From Chitinophaga oryzae (GTDB taxonomy: Bacteria; Bacteroidota; Bacteroidia; Chitinophagales; Chitinophagaceae): 64,000 bases of DNA. The DNA lies in assembly GCF_012516375.2 (NCBI RefSeq), contig NZ_CP051204.2, positions 2,356,001 to 2,420,000 on the forward strand, given 5' to 3'. Below, piece by piece: positions 53,501 to 60,498 of the stretch. The notes below the pieces were generated by a model. It worked only from the letters and a program-made list of their open reading frames with translations. It made no database searches and was not told where the DNA came from. The position numbers and the translations under genes were made by a program. The first letter of the stretch is position 1; each line of letters begins with the position of its first letter.

Positions 53501-54093
53501 CCGGTGATATCCGCTATGAAGACCTGAACGGCGACGGCCAGATTTTCACCGGCAATAACACGCTGTCAGATCCGGGCGACCGGAAAATTATCGGCAACAG
53601 CCAGCGCCGCTTCCAGTTCGGTATCTTCGGCAACGCCTCCTGGAATAATTTCGATTTCTCCTTCTTCCTGCAGGGCGTGGGCAAAAGAGACCTGTGGCTG
53701 AGCAACCAGCTGTACTGGCCCTATCTCAACCAGTTCGGCACCATGTACAAACACAATCTCGACTACTGGACGCCTTCCAATCCCAATGGCTTTTATCCGC
53801 GCGGCTATCCTGATGGCGCCGGTAACGCAGACAAGAGCCGTTTCGTGCAGACAAAGTATTTATCCAACGGCGCTTACCTGCGGGTGAAAAATATCACGCT
53901 GGGATACACTGTTCCCAAGTCGCTGCTGAAACGCATTTTCATCGATAATATCCGTGTATTCGTGACCGGTGAAAACCTTTTCACCTTCGATCACCTGCCG
54001 GATGGTATGGAGGCTGACGCCAATATCGTGAGCGACGGCGGTATCTATCCTTTCCTGAAGAAATACAGCTTCGGTCTAAATGTTAATTTCTAA
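50572..54093 (+). CDS. SusC/RagA-type TonB-dependent outer-membrane receptor with STN domain (1173 aa)
   Basis: Outer-membrane transporter of the second locus. N-terminal extension (about 1-30) then signal segment (MKLTFLLMTVAFMQVSAAAF), STN domain (about 52-118: LKTVFAEIRRQTGYDVLFST), carboxypeptidase-regulatory-like domain (about 140-210), plug with VVVVGYGSQKKANLTGAVSS (about 220-335) and barrel ending GLNVNF. ATG 50572 is chosen over the in-frame ATG at 50659 because it has the same CAAAnnTATG context as the first susC start, and the extended N-terminus is a common Chitinophaga trait. susD follows 18 bases later. Confidence 0.97.
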   Translation: MNFRNPYKGVFCPTTRNPRHQYLTKFLNVMKLTFLLMTVAFMQVSAAAFSQQVTLRLEKASLKTVFAEIRRQTGYDVLFSTEILEKATPVSISVKDASIDEVMATALYHQPLSYRVEGKIILIGSKTLTPATAPLLVKMPVKGRVTNDKGEPLPGVSILEKGTANGTITDGQGAFSLNVQGPASVLTVRFIGYAQQDIKAAVTMNIVLLEDLSAMSEVVVVGYGSQKKANLTGAVSSVKMDEVLGDRPVSSASQALQGAVPGLQITYGSGQPGTSTAINIRGYTSINGGEPLVLVDNVPMDIDDVNPKDIDNVTVLKDAAAASIYGARAAFGVILVTTKKGKKNQPVRFNYSTNFTFSSPTTLPQKATPLELVRALKDFGTNSYWTGQNVNTWLKLLEEYQQNPAAYPDGYTTVNGLKYPLMQTDLYGELFNRGFEQMHNFSFGGGSEKTTFRVSGGYTGEDGILVTNKDKYTRYNFNAYLGTELTKNLNASVNLFYKNSNRTTPADFGSLFYNAITYSSYIPTGYGTAPNGDVLPYNTPNNVVRTEPVNTAFGDDLRLFGKLEYNPLNGLKITGEYTYNKKNEDNRQIRGKNEYINAATYDRQFLNNNTRYTRANDRTVYQAVNLYASYTKALGQHHATVLIGTNQEISKQENFSINRLDILSPQVPSLSTSTGTIAGGDGFGEYAISGYFGRINYDYKNKYLLEVNGRFDGSSRFAPGHRFGFFPSVSAGWNVSEEAFMKPLSPVLSQWKLRASFGEIGNQVVFKTDKAGNRVPNYYPYIPGMEPYNAAWTDPATNIRYVSLGMPALVSSDFTWETVRTLDFGTDFSLFRDRLNTTFDWYRRSTLNMLAPGAELPAILGAPAPLQNVADLESKGWELQMSWKDKIRSVSYSIGFNLSDSRAFITRYNNPAGLLNINANGQLDNYYTGQEIGEIWGFGTYGFYTVDDFRKGSLDANLQKGTLLPGVPGYRGVPQNPGDIRYEDLNGDGQIFTGNNTLSDPGDRKIIGNSQRRFQFGIFGNASWNNFDFSFFLQGVGKRDLWLSNQLYWPYLNQFGTMYKHNLDYWTPSNPNGFYPRGYPDGAGNADKSRFVQTKYLSNGAYLRVKNITLGYTVPKSLLKRIFIDNIRVFVTGENLFTFDHLPDGMEADANIVSDGGIYPFLKKYSFGLNVNF

Positions 54094-54111
54094 CCAGCAA
54101 AACCAATCAGT

Positions 54112-55890
54112 ATGAACCGTATTCAACATATTGTTTCCGTTGCTGCTGCCGCCTTGTTGCTGCACAGCTGCCAGGGCCGGCTGGACCTGCAACCAAAAGA
54201 CCAGCTCACAGAGAAAACCACGTTTACACAATACGATAATATCAAAGCTTACGCATGGCAGTTCTATGAAGTGTTTCCCGGATACAGCAGCGCCAACGTG
54301 AATAAAGAATATGACGGGGACCTGTTCCTGAATGCCAACCCCAACGGGGAGTCCAACTGGATATGGCAGCGCGTTACCATCCCGTCGTCTTCTGATGATT
54401 ATAAAGATCCCTATGCACGGATCCGCGCGGTGAACATCATGCTCGATAACCTGGACCAGTCGCCCATTTCAGCGGCTGATAAAGACCACTGGCGCAGCGT
54501 GGGATATTTTTTCCGCGCTTACAGCTATGCCAACCTGGTGAATAAATACGGCGATGTGCAGTGGGTAGAGAAGGCATTGTCGGACGGCGATGTGGACCAG
54601 CTTTACGCCAAACGTACGCCCCGCGCAGCAGTGACGCAAAAGATCCTCGATCAGCTGCTGTGGGCGGAAGCACATATCAAACCTGCCGGCGACGGTCCCA
54701 ATACCATCAATGTACATGTTGTGCGGGCGCTGATTTCCCGTTTCGGGCTTACGGAAGGCACCTGGCGCAGGTACCACCAGCTTGGTGATCCGCTGCCTTA
54801 CCTGCGCGCCAGCGCTGATGCCGCTGCCAAACTGGTAAAAGATTTTCCGCTGCTGAACCCTAACTACGACCTGGATTTCAACAGCGAGTCGCTGGCCAAC
54901 GTACCGGGCATCCTGCTGTATAAACAGTACGAACAAACGCAGGTGTTCCATTCGCTGGCATCGCTGGGCCGTAACTCCGCAGGCCGCTGGGACCTGACCA
55001 AAAAGGCGGTGGACATGTACCTGATGACAGACGGGCAAACCCGCTGGACCAGTCAGCAGTTTGCCGGTGATCAGTCTCCCTACACCGAGTTCCGCAACCG
55101 TGACAAACGTTTATACTTCACCGTGCCGCCACCGTTTAAAGTGGTGGTGAACCATCCCAGCATGAACTGGCAGCCTACCGGCGATCCTGCGGACCAGGAG
55201 TATTTCCCGGTGATGGCCGCTATCTCCGGTCCTAAAAACAAAACGCTGCCTACGCTCAACTGGCAGGGGCTGGTGGTACGGCAGGAGCCGCACTTTGCAG
55301 ACGATAACCGTGGGCAACCTTTTAATGTAACGTATACCGGTTACCGTTTCTATAAGTTCAGCAACAAGATACAGATGGTGCAGAACCTCGATGTGAACGA
55401 TGCGCCCATCTTCCGCATGGGAGAGGTGATGGTCAACTATGCAGAAGCGAAATATGAGCTGGGCGAATTTGATCAGGGCATTGCTGATCAGACGATCAAT
55501 AAACTGCGCGCCCGCGGCGGTGTGGCGCCGTTGCAGCTGGCGGCCATCCCTGCAGACCCTACGCGCGATCCAACGGTAACGCCTGCACTCTGGGAGATAC
55601 GCCGTGAGCGGGCGATAGAGTTGATGGGTGAATCTTTCCGGTTTGACGACCTCCGTCGCTGGAAGAAAATGGACTATGCACTGCAACAGAAACTGGGCCG
55701 CTGGATCAAAAAAGGGGTGGACGTATCCGCCACAGCGCCCATCCCTGTGCAGAACGGCGCTACCGAAGGATACATCGCCTACGAGAAGGTGCCGCCTGCT
55801 CCATTCCCTGAGTATTATTATCTTTATCCGATCCCATCCAATCAAACGGTGCTGAACCCCAGTCTGGTACAGAACCCCGGATGGAAATAA
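54112..55890 (+). CDS. SusD/RagB-type surface glycan-binding lipoprotein (592 aa)
   Basis: Lipoprotein signal MNRIQHIVSVAAAALLLHSC with the acyl Cys at residue 20. SusD helical domain and C-terminal domain are complete: DLQPKDQLTEKTTFTQYDNI (about 23-42), NIMLDNLDQSPISAADKDHW, FFRAYSYANLVNKYGDVQWV, FRMGEVMVNYAEAKYELGEF, IRRERAIELMGESFRFDDLR, and terminal LVQNPGWK. Slightly longer than average. Substrate probably is a sulfated or modified glycan, given the sulfatase next to it (inference). Confidence 0.97.
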   Translation: MNRIQHIVSVAAAALLLHSCQGRLDLQPKDQLTEKTTFTQYDNIKAYAWQFYEVFPGYSSANVNKEYDGDLFLNANPNGESNWIWQRVTIPSSSDDYKDPYARIRAVNIMLDNLDQSPISAADKDHWRSVGYFFRAYSYANLVNKYGDVQWVEKALSDGDVDQLYAKRTPRAAVTQKILDQLLWAEAHIKPAGDGPNTINVHVVRALISRFGLTEGTWRRYHQLGDPLPYLRASADAAAKLVKDFPLLNPNYDLDFNSESLANVPGILLYKQYEQTQVFHSLASLGRNSAGRWDLTKKAVDMYLMTDGQTRWTSQQFAGDQSPYTEFRNRDKRLYFTVPPPFKVVVNHPSMNWQPTGDPADQEYFPVMAAISGPKNKTLPTLNWQGLVVRQEPHFADDNRGQPFNVTYTGYRFYKFSNKIQMVQNLDVNDAPIFRMGEVMVNYAEAKYELGEFDQGIADQTINKLRARGGVAPLQLAAIPADPTRDPTVTPALWEIRRERAIELMGESFRFDDLRRWKKMDYALQQKLGRWIKKGVDVSATAPIPVQNGATEGYIAYEKVPPAPFPEYYYLYPIPSNQTVLNPSLVQNPGWK

Positions 55891-55908
55891 CCCGTAAAAC
55901 TGAACGTG

Positions 55909-57327
55909 ATGATGAAAAAAATTGTTCTACCGCTGCTGTCGGCCTTACTGTTCACAGGGGCGTCCACGCAAGCGCAGCAGCGTCCCAACATCGTGTTTAT
56001 CCTTGCGGATGACCTGGGCTATGGCGACCTGGGCGTATATGGGCAGCAGAAAATCAAAACGCCGAACATTGACCGGCTGGCCCGTCAGGGGATGCTGTTT
56101 ACCCGCTTTTACGCCGGAACGTCCGTGTGTGCGCCGTCCCGCTCTGCGCTGCTGACAGGGCAGCATACCGGTCACACTTACGTGCGCGGCAACAAAGAGA
56201 TACAGCCGGAAGGGCAGGAGCCATTGGCAGACACCGTGCAGAGCTACGCGAAGATGTTGCAGCAGGCCGGTTACGTGACCGGCGCATTCGGAAAATGGGG
56301 ACTGGGCATGGTAGGGACTACCGGTGCGCCCGATAAAAAAGGGTTCGATGTGTTTTACGGATATAACTGCCAGCGGCAGTCGCACCGCTACTATCCCACA
56401 CACCTGTGGAGCAACAACACGCGCATCGACCTGGAAGGCAATGATCTCCGGCAGAAAAAAGTATATGCGCCGGAGTTAATACAGCAACAGACGCTGGCTT
56501 TCATTGAAAACAACCGCAGCAAGCCATTTTTCCTGTTCGTACCGTCTATCCTGCCACACGCAGAATTATCAGGGCCTGACGATCAGTATTACCAACAATA
56601 TGAAAACGCTTTCCCGGAAACGCCGCATAAGGGTAACGACTACGGCCCCGGCGCGTTGGTGCCGGGTTACGCTTCCGTGGAGAAGCCACATGCCACCTAT
56701 GCGGCGATGGTCACCCGCCTGGACGCCTATGTAGGGCAGATCCTCGACAAGCTGGACCAGCTGGGGCTTACTCAAAATACCATCGTTATCTTCAGCAGCG
56801 ACAACGGTGCACACCGTGAAGGCGGCGCCGACCCGGTGTTCTTCAACAGTTCCGCCGGACTGCGGGGTTTCAAACGGGACCTGTATGAAGGCGGTATCCG
56901 CACGCCTTTCATCGTAAAATGGCCAGGCAAGGTGAAAGCGGGCAGCCGCAATGCTTTTGTGGGCGCGTTCTGGGACCTGATGCCTACTTTTACGCAAATC
57001 GCCGGCGCTCCGAAGCCACCCTATACAGATGGTGTTTCCCTGGTGCCCACGCTTATCGGCAAAGGTAAGCAGGCTCAGCATCCTTACCTGTACTGGGAGT
57101 TTCATGAAGACAACGGTACACAGGCCGTACGTATGGGCAAATGGAAAGGGTTCCGCAAAGGAGTGATGAAAGACGCACAGGCGCCGCTGGAGCTGTACGA
57201 CCTCGATAAAGACCCGGCAGAGCAGCACAATGTGGCGGCATCTCATCCCGATATCGTGAAAAAAATAAAAGGATATATGGAGGAAGCACATGTGGAAAGC
57301 CCGGTGTTCCCGCTGACAGCACATTAA
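55909..57327 (+). CDS. Exported sulfatase, type I formylglycine-dependent (472 aa)
   Basis: Hydrolyses sulfate esters, probably on the glycan imported by the locus. Signal MMKKIVLPLLSALLFTGAST-like; metal and catalytic site region NIVFILADDLGYGDLGVYGQ (Asp-Asp), formylglycine motif CAPSR with Cys74 (SVCAPSRSALLTGQHTGHTY), SSDNGAHREGGAD near 295 and the C-terminal subdomain with LPTLIGKGK-type TLIGKGKQAQHPYLYWEFHE. A GTG at 55906 is in frame just before, but ATG 55909 or 55912 is the likely start. It starts 18 bases after susD. An activating formylglycine-generating enzyme is not in this window. Confidence 0.95.
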   Translation: MMKKIVLPLLSALLFTGASTQAQQRPNIVFILADDLGYGDLGVYGQQKIKTPNIDRLARQGMLFTRFYAGTSVCAPSRSALLTGQHTGHTYVRGNKEIQPEGQEPLADTVQSYAKMLQQAGYVTGAFGKWGLGMVGTTGAPDKKGFDVFYGYNCQRQSHRYYPTHLWSNNTRIDLEGNDLRQKKVYAPELIQQQTLAFIENNRSKPFFLFVPSILPHAELSGPDDQYYQQYENAFPETPHKGNDYGPGALVPGYASVEKPHATYAAMVTRLDAYVGQILDKLDQLGLTQNTIVIFSSDNGAHREGGADPVFFNSSAGLRGFKRDLYEGGIRTPFIVKWPGKVKAGSRNAFVGAFWDLMPTFTQIAGAPKPPYTDGVSLVPTLIGKGKQAQHPYLYWEFHEDNGTQAVRMGKWKGFRKGVMKDAQAPLELYDLDKDPAEQHNVAASHPDIVKKIKGYMEEAHVESPVFPLTAH

Positions 57328-57349
57328 TGAAAGGACACTACGGATGAAG

Positions 57350-57378
57350 CGGCCGGCCTGTAAAAGGCTGGCCGTTTT
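57350..57378 (+). terminator. Terminator after the sulfatase gene
   Basis: Stem CGGCCGGCCT (57350-57359) and AGGCTGGCCG (57365-57374), one G-T pair, 5-nt loop, then TTTT. It ends the sigma-independent susCD-sulfatase transcript before the oxidoreductase gene. Confidence 0.85.
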
Positions 57379-57429
57379 GCATTAACGGTTAATTTTTTGT
57401 ATTATTAGTGACGTTTAAAATTCCCGTTT

Positions 57430-58533
57430 ATGCATACACGCCGTAATTTTCTGCAACAGGTGGCAGCCGCTACCATGGCCATTCCACTATCATCGCTTTC
57501 CGCGCTTGCCATGCCGCGCCGTGACGGACAGGTGCTCCGTGTGGCCCTGATGGGCCTTGGCGGTTATGCCAACCGCGTGGCAGAAGCCATGCAATCCTGC
57601 ACAAAAGCCAAACTCACCGGTATTGTCAGCGGTACGCCTTCCAAAATAAAGGATTGGCAAAACAAGTATGGTATTCCCGAAAAGAACTGCTACAGCTACG
57701 ACACGTTCGATCAGATCAAAAACAACCCTGACATCGACGTCGTTTACGTAACCACGCCCAATGCGCTGCATCACAACAATGTGATCCGTGCGGCTGCGGC
57801 AGGTAAACATGTCATCTGCGAAAAGCCGATGGCGCTCAATGCCAGAGAAGGCAGGGAGATGATCGCAGCCTGTAAAAAAGCCGGCGTGCAGCTGTTGGTA
57901 GGTTACCGTATGCATTTTGAACCCAAAACGCTGGAGGTGGTCCGGATGCGTAACGATGGGGAGTTCGGAAAGGTCCTTTTCTTCCAGGGGCTGTGTGGTT
58001 TCCGCATCGGCGACCCTACGCAGTGGCGGCTGAACAAGGCGCTGGCCGGGGGAGGTTCCCTGATGGACATCGGTATCTACGCGATCAACGGCGCCCGTTA
58101 TATGGTGGGTGCTGAGCCGGTATGGGTGACGGCGCAGGAAACGAAAACAGATCCGGTGAAATTTAAAGAAGGCGTGGATGAAACGATACAGTTTCAGCTG
58201 GGATTCCCGGATGGCACTGTAGCCTCCTGCCTGTCGACCTACAACATGAATAATCTCGATCGTTTCTTTTTAAACGGGGAGAAAGGATTTGCGGAATTGC
58301 AGCCATCCACCGGTTATGGCCCTATCCGCGGCCGTACACATAAAGGGGAACTGACGCAACCGCATAAAACCCATCAAACAGTACAGATGGATGAGATGGC
58401 GGGCATCCTGCTGGAAAACAAACAACCGGTGGTGCCTGTCAACGGTGAGGAAGGGCTGAAAGATCTGCAGATCATCGACGCTATCTATCAGGCGGTGAAG
58501 ACGGGCCGCCGGGTGGACCTGCACCTGGGATAA
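57430..58533 (+). CDS. Exported Gfo/Idh/MocA family oxidoreductase (367 aa)
   Basis: NAD(P)-dependent sugar oxidoreductase of the GFOR group. N-terminal HTRRNFLQQVAAATMAIPLS is a twin-arginine-like export signal. Rossmann motif MGLGGYANRVAEAM (about 39), CEKPMALNAREGR (about 130; EKP motif) and DIGIYAINGARYMVG (about 208; GIY region). It is behind the sulfatase but beyond a terminator, so it may be read independently; its stop directly abuts that of the convergent AraC gene. It resembles the exported oxidoreductase of the first locus in layout. Confidence 0.93.
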   Translation: MHTRRNFLQQVAAATMAIPLSSLSALAMPRRDGQVLRVALMGLGGYANRVAEAMQSCTKAKLTGIVSGTPSKIKDWQNKYGIPEKNCYSYDTFDQIKNNPDIDVVYVTTPNALHHNNVIRAAAAGKHVICEKPMALNAREGREMIAACKKAGVQLLVGYRMHFEPKTLEVVRMRNDGEFGKVLFFQGLCGFRIGDPTQWRLNKALAGGGSLMDIGIYAINGARYMVGAEPVWVTAQETKTDPVKFKEGVDETIQFQLGFPDGTVASCLSTYNMNNLDRFFLNGEKGFAELQPSTGYGPIRGRTHKGELTQPHKTHQTVQMDEMAGILLENKQPVVPVNGEEGLKDLQIIDAIYQAVKTGRRVDLHLG

Positions 58534-59424
58534 CTATCCCCTGAAAGTATTGGGCGCCAGCGATGTCTGTTTCCGGAAGAAATTGGAGAAATGGGCCAGC
58601 TCTTCGAAACCGAGGCTGTAAGCGATCTCGGAGATGCTCCAGTCTGTTTGCTTCAGCAGTATCTTGGCTTCCTGTAAAATCCGGTTGCTGATCAGTTCAG
58701 TGGTGGTTTTGCCCGTCTGTTCCTTCAGTACTTTATTAAGATGGTTGACATGTACGGCCAGTTGCCCGGCGTAATCCTTTGCTGTGCGCAGTCCAACCCT
58801 GTGCTGCGGCGTGGCTACCGGGAACTGTCTTTCCAGCAGTTCCATGAACAGGGAAGATACCCTGGTAGCTGCATTATGGGTGGGATTTAAGGTGTCTGCC
58901 GGTTGCAGTTTCTGGCCGTGATGGATCAGCTCCATAACGTAATTGCGTAACAGGTCATATTTATAGCGGTAGTCGGAAGCCAGTTCCTTCTGCATTTTCC
59001 GGAAGATGGCCAGTATTTCGGCCGCTTCCTCATCCGACAGCTGGAACACCGGAACGCCACCGGGCCGGTAGATCGGCAGATCTTCCAGCACAACGCCGCT
59101 TGTATGGCGGGTCAGGAATTCATCGTTGAAAATACAGAAACAGCCGCCCTGTTCTTCGTCCAGCGGCACCCAGTTATAAGGGATGCGGGGCGTAGCGAAC
59201 AGCAACGCGTTTTTTTCCACGGAGATGACCTTATCCGCGTATTCAGCGCGGTTTCTTCCCTGGATAAGGCTGATTTTATAGTATGTACGCCGGTTATAAG
59301 GCATTACCTTTTTGTTGACTTCGGCGGTATTGAACACGTTAAAATGACCGATCTCCCGTTGGGCGTCTGCCGGTTCCTGCCTGTTGGTTTCCCGGTAGAA
59401 ATCTTTCAGCGTAGTACTATCCAT
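58534..59424 (-). CDS. AraC family transcriptional regulator (296 aa)
   Basis: N-terminal cupin-like region (about 30-170; KNALLFATPRIPYNWVPLDE, FCIFNDEFLTRHTSGVVLED), C-terminal double HTH (about 205-292; YAGQLAVHVNHLNKVLKEQT, ISEIAYSLGFEELAHFSNFF). Divergent from the SDR gene, its probable target in this arrangement. A TACCTTTG box is upstream on its strand (59454-59447). Confidence 0.92.
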   Translation of the reverse strand: MDSTTLKDFYRETNRQEPADAQREIGHFNVFNTAEVNKKVMPYNRRTYYKISLIQGRNRAEYADKVISVEKNALLFATPRIPYNWVPLDEEQGGCFCIFNDEFLTRHTSGVVLEDLPIYRPGGVPVFQLSDEEAAEILAIFRKMQKELASDYRYKYDLLRNYVMELIHHGQKLQPADTLNPTHNAATRVSSLFMELLERQFPVATPQHRVGLRTAKDYAGQLAVHVNHLNKVLKEQTGKTTTELISNRILQEAKILLKQTDWSISEIAYSLGFEELAHFSNFFRKQTSLAPNTFRG

Positions 59425-59446
59425 ATAGTATCGGATTTACAGTATT

Positions 59447-59454
59447 CAAAGGTA
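59447..59454 (-). promoter_or_regulatory. -7 promoter box TACCTTTG for the AraC gene
   Basis: Exact TAnnTTTG on the minus strand, 23 bases before ATG 59424. With the plus-strand box at 59538 it defines a divergent regulatory region. Confidence 0.5.
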
Positions 59455-59537
59455 CGAAAAGGAGGACATCCGTCCGCCGGTTTGAATTTTGCAAACAATG
59501 GATTGATACACACAACCAGCCGCAGCAGTAGTGGGCC

Positions 59538-59545
59538 TACCTTTG
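59538..59545 (+). promoter_or_regulatory. -7 promoter box TACCTTTG for the SDR gene
   Basis: Exact TAnnTTTG, 31 bases before ATG 59576. No -33 match at the standard distance. Confidence 0.5.
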
Positions 59546-59575
59546 TGTTATCAAAAACAAAAACAAATTTCATTT

Positions 59576-60340
59576 ATGACATCCCGTAAAAAAATAGCAC
59601 TGGTAACCGGCGGCAGCCGTGGTCTGGGTAGAAATATGGCGCTGCGTATTGCAGAAAAAGGTATCGATGTGGTGATTACTTATCACAGCAGGAAGGAAGA
59701 GGCGGAAGCGGTGGTAGCGGCCATCGGTGAAAAAGGCGGTAAAGCAGCGGCGCTTCAGCTGGACGCCGGTAATATCAAAAGTTTCCAGGATTTTTTTCAA
59801 CGGTTAAAAGCCTTGCTGGAAAGCACTTTCCAGGCAGACCATTTCGATTTCCTGGTGAATAACGGCGGTACCGCCCTCTATAAACCGTTTGCCGAAACGA
59901 CGGAAGAAGAATTTGACACCGTGCTGAATGTGCATTACAAAGGCGTGTTTTTCCTGACGCAGCAGGCGCTGGCCTTGCTGAACGACGGCGGCCGTATTAT
60001 CAACATTTCCTCCGGCCTGGCGCGGTTTTCTTATTTCGGCAGTTCCGCTTATGGTTCCATGAAAGGCGCGATAGATACGCTGACCCGTTATCTGGCCAAA
60101 GAGCTGGCGCCTCGTCGTATAGCCGCCAACGTAGTAGCCCCCGGCGCTATTGAAACAGACTTCGGCAACGGTCATGTAAGAGATGATGCGGAGCTTAACA
60201 GGAGCATTGCAGATGCTACGGCACTGGGCCGTGTGGGCTTGCCGGAAGATATCGGCGGTGTGGTGGCTTTCCTGTTGACCGAAGAAGGAAGATGGATCAA
60301 CGGGCAGCGGATAGAGGTATCCGGGGGGATACATCTGTAA
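59576..60340 (+). CDS. Short-chain dehydrogenase/reductase (254 aa)
   Basis: Classical SDR with NAD(P): TGGSRGLGRNMALRIAEKG (about 11-29), NNGGTALYKPFAETT (about 95; NAG motif as NNGG), catalytic Tyr-x3-Lys in SSAYGSMKGAIDTLT (about 160-174), and C-terminal WINGQRIEVSGGIHL. ATG 59576 is preferred over upstream in-frame starts because the Rossmann fold begins right after it. Under the probable control of the divergent AraC gene. Confidence 0.93.
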   Translation: MTSRKKIALVTGGSRGLGRNMALRIAEKGIDVVITYHSRKEEAEAVVAAIGEKGGKAAALQLDAGNIKSFQDFFQRLKALLESTFQADHFDFLVNNGGTALYKPFAETTEEEFDTVLNVHYKGVFFLTQQALALLNDGGRIINISSGLARFSYFGSSAYGSMKGAIDTLTRYLAKELAPRRIAANVVAPGAIETDFGNGHVRDDAELNRSIADATALGRVGLPEDIGGVVAFLLTEEGRWINGQRIEVSGGIHL

Positions 60341-60411
60341 TTGCGATGAGCAGGGATATTCCTGCTATGCAGGTGTAAGCCGCTGGTAATCATCCAGGCG
60401 GATGAATAACG

Positions 60412-60452
60412 AAACAGCCATGGGCGCGATGCCATGGCTGTTTTATTTTTTT
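60412..60452 (+). terminator. Strong terminator after the SDR gene
   Basis: Perfect 12-bp stem (60412-60423 and 60432-60443), 8-nt loop, then a T-rich tract (TTTTATTTTTTTG). It lies before the convergent glucosidase stop at 60499. Confidence 0.9.
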
Positions 60453-60498
60453 GATTTTTCTGTGATTATTTCGCTTTTCGCGCGAATAATTTATAGTA

